This document shows, one piece after another, positions 28,895 through 36,792 of a DNA stretch of 64,000 nucleotides. Both the position numbers and the translations under genes were made by a program. Under the pieces are notes generated by a model. The model searched no databases, was not told the DNA's origin, and was given only the letters and a program-made list of their open reading frames with translations. This stretch comes from Polaribacter haliotis (GTDB taxonomy: Bacteria; Bacteroidota; Bacteroidia; Flavobacteriales; Flavobacteriaceae). Position 1 is the first letter of the stretch; every line of letters starts with the position of its first letter. The stretch lies in contig NZ_CP061813.1 in NCBI RefSeq assembly GCF_014784055.1, positions 2,180,001-2,244,000 of the forward strand, given 5' to 3'.

Positions 28895-30454
28895 ATGAAC
28901 AAAAGCACTACATTAGCCAATCAACAAAATGATGCACTTTTCGTGTTGATTAAATCTTTAACTAAGTCAGAAAAGAGGCAATTTAATCTCTATGTTGGTA
29001 GATTAGATGGAAATGTAGATGCGAAATTTTTCTCTCTTTTTAAATTTTTAGAAAAATTAAAAATTTACGATGAAAAGGTAATTATTGGAAGTGGAATTGT
29101 CTCTAAACAACAATTATCTAACTTAAAAGCACATTTATACAAGCAAATATTAATTAGTCTACGACTAAATCCTGCACATAAAAATATAAGAATTCAAATT
29201 CGTGAACAACTAGATTTTGCCACAGTTTTGTATCAAAAAGGTTTGTACAAACAGAGTTTAAAACTACTTGATAAAGCAAAAAATTTAGCGATTGAATATG
29301 AAGAAAAAAATATTGCTTACGAAATTGTAGAACTCGAAAAAGTAATTGAAACACAATATATTACAAGAAGTTTAAGCAACAGAGCAGACCAACTTTCTGT
29401 ACAAGCGAAAGAGCTCAGTCAGCAAAACGTAATTGCCAGTAAATTATCTAATTTATCGCTTCAATTATATAGCCATTTATTACAAAATGGATATGTAAAA
29501 AATGAAGAAGAATTACAATTTGTTAACAATTATTTTGAAGATCGTTTGCCAAAATACAAATATGAAAAATTAGGTTTTAGAGAGCGCTTATGGTTATATA
29601 AAGCACATTTATGGCATAGTTTTTTAGTGCAAGATTTCTTACAGAGTTACAAATACGCAAATAAATGGGTAGATTTATTTAAAGAAAATCGCAAGCTTAT
29701 TATTTTGCATCCTGTTTTTTATTTAAAAGGAATAAATTATCTATTGGAGGCTTCCTTTTTTGTAAAAAAAGCATCTAAATTTAAAGAAGAATTAGCCATT
29801 TTTGAAGAAGAAGTGGAAGCTAAAAAAATTCCTCTAAACACAAATACCGAACTTTTAATTTTTCAATATTTATACGCCAATAAACTTCATTTACACTTTT
29901 TAGAAGGCACTTTTGAGCAAGGTGAATATTTAGTAGAAATTATCAATAAAAAAATTGAAAATTATAACCATAGATTAGACAACCATTATGTGGTTATGTT
30001 CTATTATAAAATTGCTTGTTTGTATTTTGGAATGGGTAAAAACGAACTCTGTATTGCTTATTTACAGAAAATAATTCGTAATAAAATTGGCTCTGCAGAA
30101 GATTTACAATGTTTTGCGCGTGTTTTAAATTTAATTGCTCATTACGAATGTGGTTTGGATTACGATTTAGAAAGACAATTTATAGATACGTATAAATTCT
30201 TACTTAAAATGGAAAACTTACAAGAGGTACAAAAAGTGTTCTTGACTTCCATAAGAGATTTAAGCGATGTTTTTCCACATGAAATAAAAAATGAATTTAA
30301 GAAAATTCATACCAAATTAAAGAAGTTCGAAAATCATCCTTATGAAAAAAGAGCATTTTTATATTTAGATATTTTGTCTTGGTTAGAAAGTAAAATCCAA
30401 AACAAACCAATTTCTCTAATTATTAAAGAAAAATCACGTCAACTCTCTAAATAA
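28895..30454 (+). CDS. Conserved helical-repeat protein of unknown function
   Basis: This 519-residue protein has no signal peptide and no membrane segment. It is almost wholly alpha-helical, with regularly spaced Leu/Tyr/Ala patterns resembling TPR-like repeats across about residues 100-480. The N-terminus reads LIKSLTKSEKRQFNLYVGRL. I recall similar proteins only as unnamed conserved Flavobacteriaceae proteins. It diverges from leuA and precedes the thr leader by about 115 bp, and nothing in it suggests an enzyme. It might be a scaffold or regulator, which is inference only. Confidence 0.75.
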   Translation: MNKSTTLANQQNDALFVLIKSLTKSEKRQFNLYVGRLDGNVDAKFFSLFKFLEKLKIYDEKVIIGSGIVSKQQLSNLKAHLYKQILISLRLNPAHKNIRIQIREQLDFATVLYQKGLYKQSLKLLDKAKNLAIEYEEKNIAYEIVELEKVIETQYITRSLSNRADQLSVQAKELSQQNVIASKLSNLSLQLYSHLLQNGYVKNEEELQFVNNYFEDRLPKYKYEKLGFRERLWLYKAHLWHSFLVQDFLQSYKYANKWVDLFKENRKLIILHPVFYLKGINYLLEASFFVKKASKFKEELAIFEEEVEAKKIPLNTNTELLIFQYLYANKLHLHFLEGTFEQGEYLVEIINKKIENYNHRLDNHYVVMFYYKIACLYFGMGKNELCIAYLQKIIRNKIGSAEDLQCFARVLNLIAHYECGLDYDLERQFIDTYKFLLKMENLQEVQKVFLTSIRDLSDVFPHEIKNEFKKIHTKLKKFENHPYEKRAFLYLDILSWLESKIQNKPISLIIKEKSRQLSK

Positions 30455-30558
30455 TATCAAATTTTAAATTTATGTTACCTGTTTTTATCAATATGATATA
30501 AATTCAACAAAAACATAAAATAAACATAAATTAGTATCTTCTAATTGAATATTTCTAA

Positions 30559-30566
30559 TATTTTTG
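30559..30566 (+). promoter_or_regulatory. Candidate -7 promoter box for the thr leader
   Basis: TATTTTTG is an exact TAnnTTTG. Its usual spacing gives a start near 30570, one base before the GTG of the leader peptide, so the transcript would be leaderless. No TTTG occurs at the -33 position. Confidence 0.45.
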
Positions 30567-30570
30567 CCTT

Positions 30571-30660
30571 GTGAATAATCCAATAATACATACAAATTTA
30601 AGCAATGCTATTTCTTTAGCAGGTATTATTATTGGCACAACTACAACAATTACCCTTTAG
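30571..30660 (+). CDS. thr operon leader peptide (29 residues, GTG start)
   Basis: A frame starting with GTG at 30571 ends at TAG (30658-30660). Its last eleven residues are IIIGTTTTITL, with five Thr among the final seven and four Ile in the eleven. Two further Ile lie at residues 5-6. This mirrors enterobacterial thr leaders, in which Thr and Ile codons sense both end products. It lies 106 bp upstream of the thrA start with no other gene between. GTG is the only usable start in this frame after the upstream stop. Translation is inferred. Confidence 0.72.
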   Translation: MNNPIIHTNLSNAISLAGIIIGTTTTITL

Positions 30661-30700
30661 GGGTTCATTATATTTCATATCAACTTAGGTCATTTATATT

Positions 30701-30720
30701 GTTTCAAATAATTTTGAAAC
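30701..30720 (+). promoter_or_regulatory. Candidate attenuator hairpin before thrA
   Basis: GTTTCAAA (30701-30708) and TTTGAAAC (30713-30720) form a perfect 8-bp stem with a 4-nt loop between the leader stop and thrA. The tail (AGTTCTATTAAA) is a poor U-tract, so this is weaker than the ilv terminator. A second small stem, ACCC/GGGT, overlaps the leader stop codon near 30651-30664. Which structure, if either, controls elongation is not clear. Confidence 0.4.
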
Positions 30721-30766
30721 AGTTCTATTAAAAAATTAATTTCACAGAATATTTATTCTTAAAAAG

Positions 30767-33205
30767 ATGAAAGTATTAAAATTCGGCGGTTCTTCTGTCG
30801 CAAATTCAGAAAACATAAAAAAGGTTTTATCAATTATTGAAAAAACTTCAGAAACATCTAAAATTGCAGTGATAGTATCTGCTTTCGGAAAAACTACAAA
30901 TGCTTTAATTGAAGGTGCTAATTTAGCTGCTGCAAAAAACGAAGACTATAAAACCGTTTTAGAGAAGTTAGAAGCGCATCATTTTAAGGTAATTTCAGAT
31001 TTAATTCCTTCAGAAAATCAACCTGAAGTTATTGAGTATGTAAAAGAACTCTTCAATCATTTAGAAACTATTTACGAAGGTTGTTTCTTATTGCAAGAAT
31101 TAACGCCAAAAACATTGGCAACAATATCAAGTTTTGGTGAGTTATTATCTTCTTATATTATTGCAAAAGCTGCAAATAGTAATTTTGAAACAGGTTACAA
31201 AGATAGTAGAGAACTAATTATTGCTTCTGATAATTACCTAAACGCAAGCGTAAATTTTGCAGAAACAAATAAAAATATTGAAGCTTTTTTTGATGGAAAT
31301 CAGAAACAGGTTACACTTTTACCTGGTTTTGTAGGAAGAACAATTGAAGGAAAAACGACAACTTTAGGACGTGGAGGATCTGATTATACTGCTGCAATTA
31401 TTGCTGCTGCTGTAAATGCGGAAGAATTACAAATTTGGACGGACGTTTCTGGAATGTTTACTGCCAACCCAAGTGTTGTAAAACAAGCGTTTCCTATTCC
31501 TCATATTTCGTATCACGAAGCAATGGAATTGTCTCATTTTGGTGCGAAAGTTATTTATCCGCCAACCATTCAACCAGTTCTGAAAAAGGAAATTCCTATT
31601 TGGATTAAAAACACATTTAAGCCAGAAGAAGAAGGAACTTTAATTGCACAAGAAACAAGCAATAACAAGCCTGTTAAAGGAATTAGCCATATAGAAAACA
31701 TTACTTTAATTACGTTAGAAGGAAGTGGAATGGTTGGAATTCCTGGTTTTTCTAAACGTTTATTTGAAGCGATTTCTTTTCATAACATCAATATTATTTT
31801 AATCACACAAGCTTCGTCAGAATTATCTATTTGTATTGGTATTGCTGATGAAGATGCACAGAAAGCGAAAGCAGTAATTGATGAAACTTTTGAGTTTGAA
31901 ATCGAAAAGCAAAAAGTAAATCCTGTAAAATTAGAACAAGACTTATGCATTATTGCTTTGGTGGGAGATAATATGAAAAATCACCAAGGTTTAAGCGGAC
32001 AAATGTTTAGCTCTTTGGGAAAAAATAATGTGAATATTAGAGCAATTGCACAAGGTTCTACAGAGAAAAACATTTCTGCAGTAATTAATAAAAGTGATGC
32101 AAAAAAAGCTTTAAACACATTACACGAACAATTTTTTGAAGAAAAAATTAAACAAATAAACCTTTTCGTTACTGGTGTAGGTAATGTTGGTGAGCGATTT
32201 TTAGCGCAATTAGACCAACAGAAAAAACACTTAAAAAATAATTTAAAACTAAAAGTTCGTGTGATTGGTTTATCCAACTCTAGAAAAATGGTTTTTGATG
32301 AAAAAGGAATCGATTTAAAAAACTGGAAAGAGCTTTTAGAAAACGGAGAACCAACAAGTTTAGAGAAGTTCTTTAACAAGACAAAGGAATGTAATTTAAG
32401 AAATAGTGTTTTTGTAGATAATACTGCAAACCAAGCTGTTTCCGAAGTTTATGAGAACTATTTAAGACAAAGTATTGGTGTTGTAACTTGTAATAAAATT
32501 GCATGTGCTTCTTTGTTAGACAACTATAAAACGTTGAAAGAAGTTTCAAGAAGATACAATGCTCCATTTTTGTTTGAAACGAATGTTGGTGCAGGTTTAC
32601 CAATTATAGATACTTTAAAAAACTTGATTAATTCTGGTGATAGAGTTCATAAAATTCAGGCAGTATTATCTGGAAGTTTAAACTTTGTGTTTAATAATTT
32701 TAATGAAAAGTCAACTTTTCATGATGTTGTGGAACAGGCACAAAAAGAAGGTTATACAGAGCCAGATCCAAAAATTGATTTAAGTGGAGTTGATGTTGCC
32801 AGAAAAATTTTAATTCTTGCCAGAGAAAGTGGTTACGATTTAGAATTAAGCGATATTTCTAAAAACGCTTTTCTTCCTGAAGAAAGTTTAAACACTTCTA
32901 ATAATGATGATTTCTATACTTCTTTAACAAAGAACGAAGCACATTTTCAACAAATATTTAAAGAAGCAAATGACAAAAATTGTCGTTTAAAATATGTCGC
33001 AGAATTTGCAGACGGAAAAGCAAATGTTGGTTTGCAACACATTCCTTCAGACCATCCTTTTTATAATTTAGAAGGAAGTGATAATATTGTTTTATTTTTC
33101 ACAGATAGATATCCAGAAAACCCTTTAATTATAAAAGGTGCTGGAGCTGGTGCAGATGTTACTGCTTCAGGTATTTTTGCTGATATAATTAGAACTACTA
33201 AATAA
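30767..33205 (+). CDS. thrA: Bifunctional aspartate kinase / homoserine dehydrogenase
   Basis: This 812-residue fusion has an N-terminal aspartate kinase (KFGGSSVANSENI; GRGGSDYTA) at about residues 1-290. Central ACT domains occupy about 310-455. A C-terminal homoserine dehydrogenase has the NAD(P)-binding GVGNVGERFL at about residue 470, and the catalytic region includes GLPIIDTLKNL and the later YTEPDPKIDLSG. It catalyses the first and third steps to threonine. It is first in thrABC, preceded by a Thr/Ile-rich leader peptide. Confidence 0.97.
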   Translation: MKVLKFGGSSVANSENIKKVLSIIEKTSETSKIAVIVSAFGKTTNALIEGANLAAAKNEDYKTVLEKLEAHHFKVISDLIPSENQPEVIEYVKELFNHLETIYEGCFLLQELTPKTLATISSFGELLSSYIIAKAANSNFETGYKDSRELIIASDNYLNASVNFAETNKNIEAFFDGNQKQVTLLPGFVGRTIEGKTTTLGRGGSDYTAAIIAAAVNAEELQIWTDVSGMFTANPSVVKQAFPIPHISYHEAMELSHFGAKVIYPPTIQPVLKKEIPIWIKNTFKPEEEGTLIAQETSNNKPVKGISHIENITLITLEGSGMVGIPGFSKRLFEAISFHNINIILITQASSELSICIGIADEDAQKAKAVIDETFEFEIEKQKVNPVKLEQDLCIIALVGDNMKNHQGLSGQMFSSLGKNNVNIRAIAQGSTEKNISAVINKSDAKKALNTLHEQFFEEKIKQINLFVTGVGNVGERFLAQLDQQKKHLKNNLKLKVRVIGLSNSRKMVFDEKGIDLKNWKELLENGEPTSLEKFFNKTKECNLRNSVFVDNTANQAVSEVYENYLRQSIGVVTCNKIACASLLDNYKTLKEVSRRYNAPFLFETNVGAGLPIIDTLKNLINSGDRVHKIQAVLSGSLNFVFNNFNEKSTFHDVVEQAQKEGYTEPDPKIDLSGVDVARKILILARESGYDLELSDISKNAFLPEESLNTSNNDDFYTSLTKNEAHFQQIFKEANDKNCRLKYVAEFADGKANVGLQHIPSDHPFYNLEGSDNIVLFFTDRYPENPLIIKGAGAGADVTASGIFADIIRTTK

Positions 33206-33206
33206 G

Positions 33207-33279
33207 TATTCAGTTAACAGTTTCAGTTGGCAGTTTGTTGCTGACTGAAAACTGCGACTGAAAACTGAAAACTGAACAA
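33207..33279. repeat. CAGTT/AACTG spacer repeats between thrA and thrB
   Basis: The 74-bp spacer is built from short CAGTTTCAGTT- and ACTGAAAACTG-type units, direct in the right half and inverted relative to the left half, so it can fold into a long imperfect hairpin. It codes for nothing. It looks like replication-slippage or REP-like spacer sequence. Confidence 0.6.
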
Positions 33280-34200
33280 ATGGATTATTTAAAAATATTT
33301 TCTCCTGCAACTGTTGCCAATGTTTCCTGCGGATTCGATTCTATGGGTTTTGCTGTGGATGCAATTGGTGATGAAATGACGTTTACAAAAACAGCTGAAA
33401 AAGGAGTGAAAATCACCAATATTACTGGTGCAGATTTAACCTACGATGTTGATAAAAATGCAGCAAGTGCAGTTGTAAAAAAGATATTATTAGATGCAAA
33501 AGCCAATTTCGGAATTGAATTAACCATCCATAAAGGATTTTCTCCTGGAAGTGGTTTGGGAAGTTCGGCTGCAAGTGCTGCTGGTGCTGCTTTTGGTGTA
33601 AATCAGTTTTTAGAAAATAAATATTCTGAATTAGAACTCACTAAATTTGCGATGTTTGGCGAAGAAGTTGCTTGTGGAACTCCAATTGCCGACAATGTTG
33701 CAGCAGCAATTTATGGAGGTTTTGTACTCGTAAGAAGCTACGAACCTTTGGATATTATAAAATTGCCAGTTCCAGAAAAATTGAGAGTGGTAGCTATTCA
33801 TCCTCAAATTGAAGTAAAAACCAAAGATGCCAGAGAAGTTTTGCCAAAAGAAATCCCATTAAAAGATGCAATTACTCAATGGGCAAATGTTGGTGGTTTG
33901 GTTAGTGGATTGTACACAAATAATTACGAGTTAATCAGTAATTCTTTGGTAGATCTAGTTGCAGAACCTGCCAGAAAATCTTTAATTCCGTTTTTTGATG
34001 AAGTTAAAGAAAGTGCCATAAAAGCTGGAGCATTAGGTGCAGGAATTAGCGGTTCTGGCCCAACAATTTATGCTTTATGTAAAGGGGATGAAATTGCAGA
34101 AAAAGTGCATAGTGCTATTAATGAAACGTATAAAAATACTGGAATTGAATTCGAGATCTTTATCTCAAAAGTGAATCCAGCAGGAATGAAAATATTATAA
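33280..34200 (+). CDS. thrB: Homoserine kinase
   Basis: This 306-residue GHMP kinase has the ATP-binding motif SPGSGLGSSAASAAGAA (about residues 89-105). The N-terminal SPATVANVSCGFDSMGFA and the C-terminal AGALGAGISGSGPTIYAL are typical of ThrB. It phosphorylates homoserine in threonine synthesis. It is the second gene of thrABC. The spacer to thrC (56 bp) contains an imperfect 11-bp inverted repeat. Confidence 0.97.
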   Translation: MDYLKIFSPATVANVSCGFDSMGFAVDAIGDEMTFTKTAEKGVKITNITGADLTYDVDKNAASAVVKKILLDAKANFGIELTIHKGFSPGSGLGSSAASAAGAAFGVNQFLENKYSELELTKFAMFGEEVACGTPIADNVAAAIYGGFVLVRSYEPLDIIKLPVPEKLRVVAIHPQIEVKTKDAREVLPKEIPLKDAITQWANVGGLVSGLYTNNYELISNSLVDLVAEPARKSLIPFFDEVKESAIKAGALGAGISGSGPTIYALCKGDEIAEKVHSAINETYKNTGIEFEIFISKVNPAGMKIL

Positions 34201-34210
34201 AATTAGATAA

Positions 34211-34242
34211 AGACCTCACAGTTCTAAAAACCTGTAAGGTCT
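34211..34242 (+). repeat. Imperfect inverted repeat between thrB and thrC
   Basis: AGACCTCACAG and CTGTAAGGTCT pair over 11 positions with one mismatch around a 10-nt loop. It is followed by A residues on the plus strand, so it is not a plus-strand intrinsic terminator. It resembles the CCTGTCAG palindrome at 20143-20175, which suggests a small repeat family. It ends 14 bp before thrC and could affect translation or mRNA stability. Confidence 0.5.
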
Positions 34243-34256
34243 AAAAAACGAATAAA

Positions 34257-35540
34257 ATGAACTACTACAGTTTACATCATAAATCGCCAAAAACAACTTT
34301 TAAAAACGCAGTTGTAGAAGGTTTGGCAAAAGACAGAGGAATTTATTTTCCGGAAACAATTACGCCACTTTCAAAAGATTTTATTGACAATATTGAGAAT
34401 TACACAAATCAAGAAATTGCTTTTGAAGTCATAAAACAATTTGTGGGTGATGAAATTCCGACTGAAAAATTAAAAGAAATTATTGAAGAAACTGTTTCTT
34501 TCGATTTTCCTGTGGTAAAAATTACGGATAATATTGCTTCTTTAGAATTGTTTCATGGACCAACAATGGCTTTTAAAGATGTTGGTGCCAAATTTATGGC
34601 AAAATGTTTGGAATATTTCAACCAAGGAAATGATAAAGAAGTTACTGTTTTAGTTGCGACTTCTGGAGATACTGGAGGCGCAGTTGCCAACGGATTTTTA
34701 GGTGCAAAAGGCGTAAATGTGGTTATTTTATATCCTTCAGGAAAAGTGAGCGATATTCAAGAAAAACAACTGACAACTTTAGGTCAGAATATTACAGCTT
34801 TAGAAGTCGATGGTGTTTTTGATGATTGTCAAGAAATGGTGAAAACTGCTTTTTTAGATGAAGAAATCACGAAGACTTTAACCTCTGCAAATTCTATAAA
34901 TGTGGCACGTTGGTTGCCACAAATGTTCTACTTTTTCTTTACTTATAAAGAATTAAAAAAACTAAATAAAGAATTAGTTTTCTCTGTACCAAGCGGAAAT
35001 TTTGGGAATATTTGTGCAGGAATTATGGCACAAAAATTAGGTTTGCCAGTTAAACATTTTGTGGCTTCTACAAATGTAAATGACACTGTTCCTAATTATT
35101 TAAAAGACGGAAAATATACTCCAAAACCATCTAAAGCAACCATTTCTAATGCAATGGACGTTGGAAACCCAAGTAATTTTATTAGAATTCAGGAATTGTT
35201 TAACAACGATTTTGAGGCTTTAAAAAATCATTTTTCTTCATACAGTTTTTCTGATGATGAAACACGCGAAAAAATGAAAGCGATTTACAAAGAATCTGGT
35301 TATGTTGCAGATCCTCATGGAGCAGTTGGTTATTTAGGTTTAGAAAAATTCGGTTTAAATGAAAACGAATTTGGTGTGTTTTTAGAAACTGCACATCCTG
35401 TAAAGTTTTTAGATGTTGTAGAAGGAACTTTACCTGTTAAGGTTGAAATTCCTGCACAGATTCAGAAAGTAATTAACAATAAAAAAGTAGCTATTAAGGC
35501 TTCTTCTTATGAAGATTTAAAGGCTTTTTTGATGGAATAA
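34257..35540 (+). CDS. thrC: Threonine synthase
   Basis: This 427-residue PLP enzyme has the N-terminal YYSLHHKSPKTTFKNAVVEG region. The PLP lysine is in GPTMAFKDVGA (about residue 107), with the phosphate-binding loops ATSGDTGGAVANG and SVPSGNFGNICAG. It converts O-phosphohomoserine to threonine. It is the last gene of thrABC. Threonine made here also feeds IlvA, which is encoded in the neighbouring ilv cluster. Confidence 0.97.
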   Translation: MNYYSLHHKSPKTTFKNAVVEGLAKDRGIYFPETITPLSKDFIDNIENYTNQEIAFEVIKQFVGDEIPTEKLKEIIEETVSFDFPVVKITDNIASLELFHGPTMAFKDVGAKFMAKCLEYFNQGNDKEVTVLVATSGDTGGAVANGFLGAKGVNVVILYPSGKVSDIQEKQLTTLGQNITALEVDGVFDDCQEMVKTAFLDEEITKTLTSANSINVARWLPQMFYFFFTYKELKKLNKELVFSVPSGNFGNICAGIMAQKLGLPVKHFVASTNVNDTVPNYLKDGKYTPKPSKATISNAMDVGNPSNFIRIQELFNNDFEALKNHFSSYSFSDDETREKMKAIYKESGYVADPHGAVGYLGLEKFGLNENEFGVFLETAHPVKFLDVVEGTLPVKVEIPAQIQKVINNKKVAIKASSYEDLKAFLME

Positions 35541-35585
35541 TACATTATTTAAATAGAACGTAAATCTATTTTTATAAATTTCTAA

Positions 35586-35813
35586 ATTCTGTGGTCCAGA
35601 AAAGTGGCAATTTCTGGTGGAGCAATTATTCCACCTATATATGGAAAAATTGTTGATGCTGAAAAACAAGAACTAATATCCAACAGTATACAAGAAATAG
35701 ATGCTTTGACAACTGCTTCTACAAGTAGTTATTGGATTTTAATTCCTTGTTATATTATAATTCTATTATTTGCGCTTTGGGGGCACAAGGTTAAAATCTG
35801 GAGTAGAAAATAA
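35586..35813 (+). pseudogene. C-terminal remnant of a FucP/GluP-type sugar:H+ symporter (MFS)
   Basis: The open frame from 35586, with a GTG at 35604, encodes only the last approximately 75 residues of a FucP-family permease. It has the conserved ISGGAIIPPIYGKIVD, which normally sits near residue 340, then a periplasmic loop, a final TM segment (YWILIPCYIIILLFALWG) and a basic tail. The first four fifths of the gene are absent. The preceding 45 bp after thrC shows no continuation in any frame. The remnant has no stops, suggesting recent truncation. It adjoins a fructose locus, consistent with a lost fructose permease. Confidence 0.75.
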
Positions 35814-35816
35814 ATT

Positions 35817-36704
35817 TTATGAATACGGATTTACAAATTTTTGAATCTGCTCTTCAGTTATAACCGGATTTGCTCCTTCGCTTTGAGCAACCAATGCACC
35901 AACTGCGCAGGCAAAATCTATAGCTTCTTGGGGTTTTACTTCATTTAATAATTGACTTATTAATGAACCTAAAAAAGAGTCTCCAGCACCAACAGTATCT
36001 ACAACTTTAATTAAGAAACCACTGTTATAATACAAATCTCCTCCATGAAGTAGAACTGCACCATGAGAACCTTTAGTAACACAAATATGTTTAGTATTTG
36101 TTTTTTCTGCTATAAATTTTAAGTTTTGCTCTAAAGAATTGTACTTAGAACCCATCTCTTTACAAACCTCAAATAATTCATCATCATTAAACTTAATAAA
36201 GTTTGCTTTCTCCATTAAGTGAATTAAAACATCAGTGGTGTAATAAGGTGGTCTTAAATTAAGGTCAAAAATTTTATATTTAGCTAATTCAATTAATTGA
36301 TACAAGGTATCTCTAGAGGTTTCATCTCTAGCCACCAAGCTTCCAAATACAAAAGCATCTGCAGATTTTACTGCATTTCTAGCCCCTTCAGTAAAACGAA
36401 TTTTATCCCATGCTCTAGGATATTTAATATCATATGAAGCAGAACCTTTTTCATTTAACATTACTTTTACTTTACCTGTTTGATATTCTTTTTTAGTTTG
36501 AATATGCTCTGTATTAACATTATTTTCTACTAAATACTCAATTAGTTTTTCACCAGGTTTATCATCTCCAACTGCACTAATCATAACTACTTCCTGATTA
36601 AAAGAACTTAATCTGCTTGCAACGTTTAAAGGTGCGCCTCCTATTTTTTTGTGAGTAGGAAAAACATCCCATAACACTTCTCCAAAACAAACTATTTTTG
36701 ACAT
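35817..36704 (-). CDS. Fructokinase, PfkB family
   Basis: This 295-residue protein has the two PfkB signatures: KIGGAPLNVASRLS near the N-terminus and the catalytic DTVGAGDSFLGSL, whose last Asp is the base, near residues 235-248. The length and motifs fit bacterial fructokinases (ScrK-like), which make fructose-6-phosphate. It follows susD in the same direction but behind an intrinsic terminator. It ends 3 bp from the permease remnant on the other strand. Other ribokinase-family substrates cannot be excluded, but the GH32 context supports fructose. Confidence 0.87.
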   Translation of the reverse strand: MSKIVCFGEVLWDVFPTHKKIGGAPLNVASRLSSFNQEVVMISAVGDDKPGEKLIEYLVENNVNTEHIQTKKEYQTGKVKVMLNEKGSASYDIKYPRAWDKIRFTEGARNAVKSADAFVFGSLVARDETSRDTLYQLIELAKYKIFDLNLRPPYYTTDVLIHLMEKANFIKFNDDELFEVCKEMGSKYNSLEQNLKFIAEKTNTKHICVTKGSHGAVLLHGGDLYYNSGFLIKVVDTVGAGDSFLGSLISQLLNEVKPQEAIDFACAVGALVAQSEGANPVITEEQIQKFVNPYS

Positions 36705-36724
36705 ATTATATAAAATTTAAAAAA

Positions 36725-36753
36725 CCAGAAGAAGTATTTAATACTTCTTCTGG
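36725..36753 (-). terminator. Intrinsic terminator between susD and fructokinase
   Basis: CCAGAAGAAGTATT and AATACTTCTTCTGG are perfectly complementary around one base (about 12 bp of realistic stem). They are followed on the minus strand by TTTTTT. The hairpin lies 40 bp after the susD stop and 21 bp before the kinase start, so kinase expression from the upstream promoter is probably reduced. Confidence 0.85.
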
Positions 36754-36792
36754 AATAAAAAAAAACTCAAACAATCTCAATTCACTATATTA

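Noticed and set aside
34211..34242. Inverted repeat between thrB and thrC as an intrinsic terminator.
   Set aside because: It is followed by A residues on the coding strand and has a mismatch, so it was listed only as a repeat.
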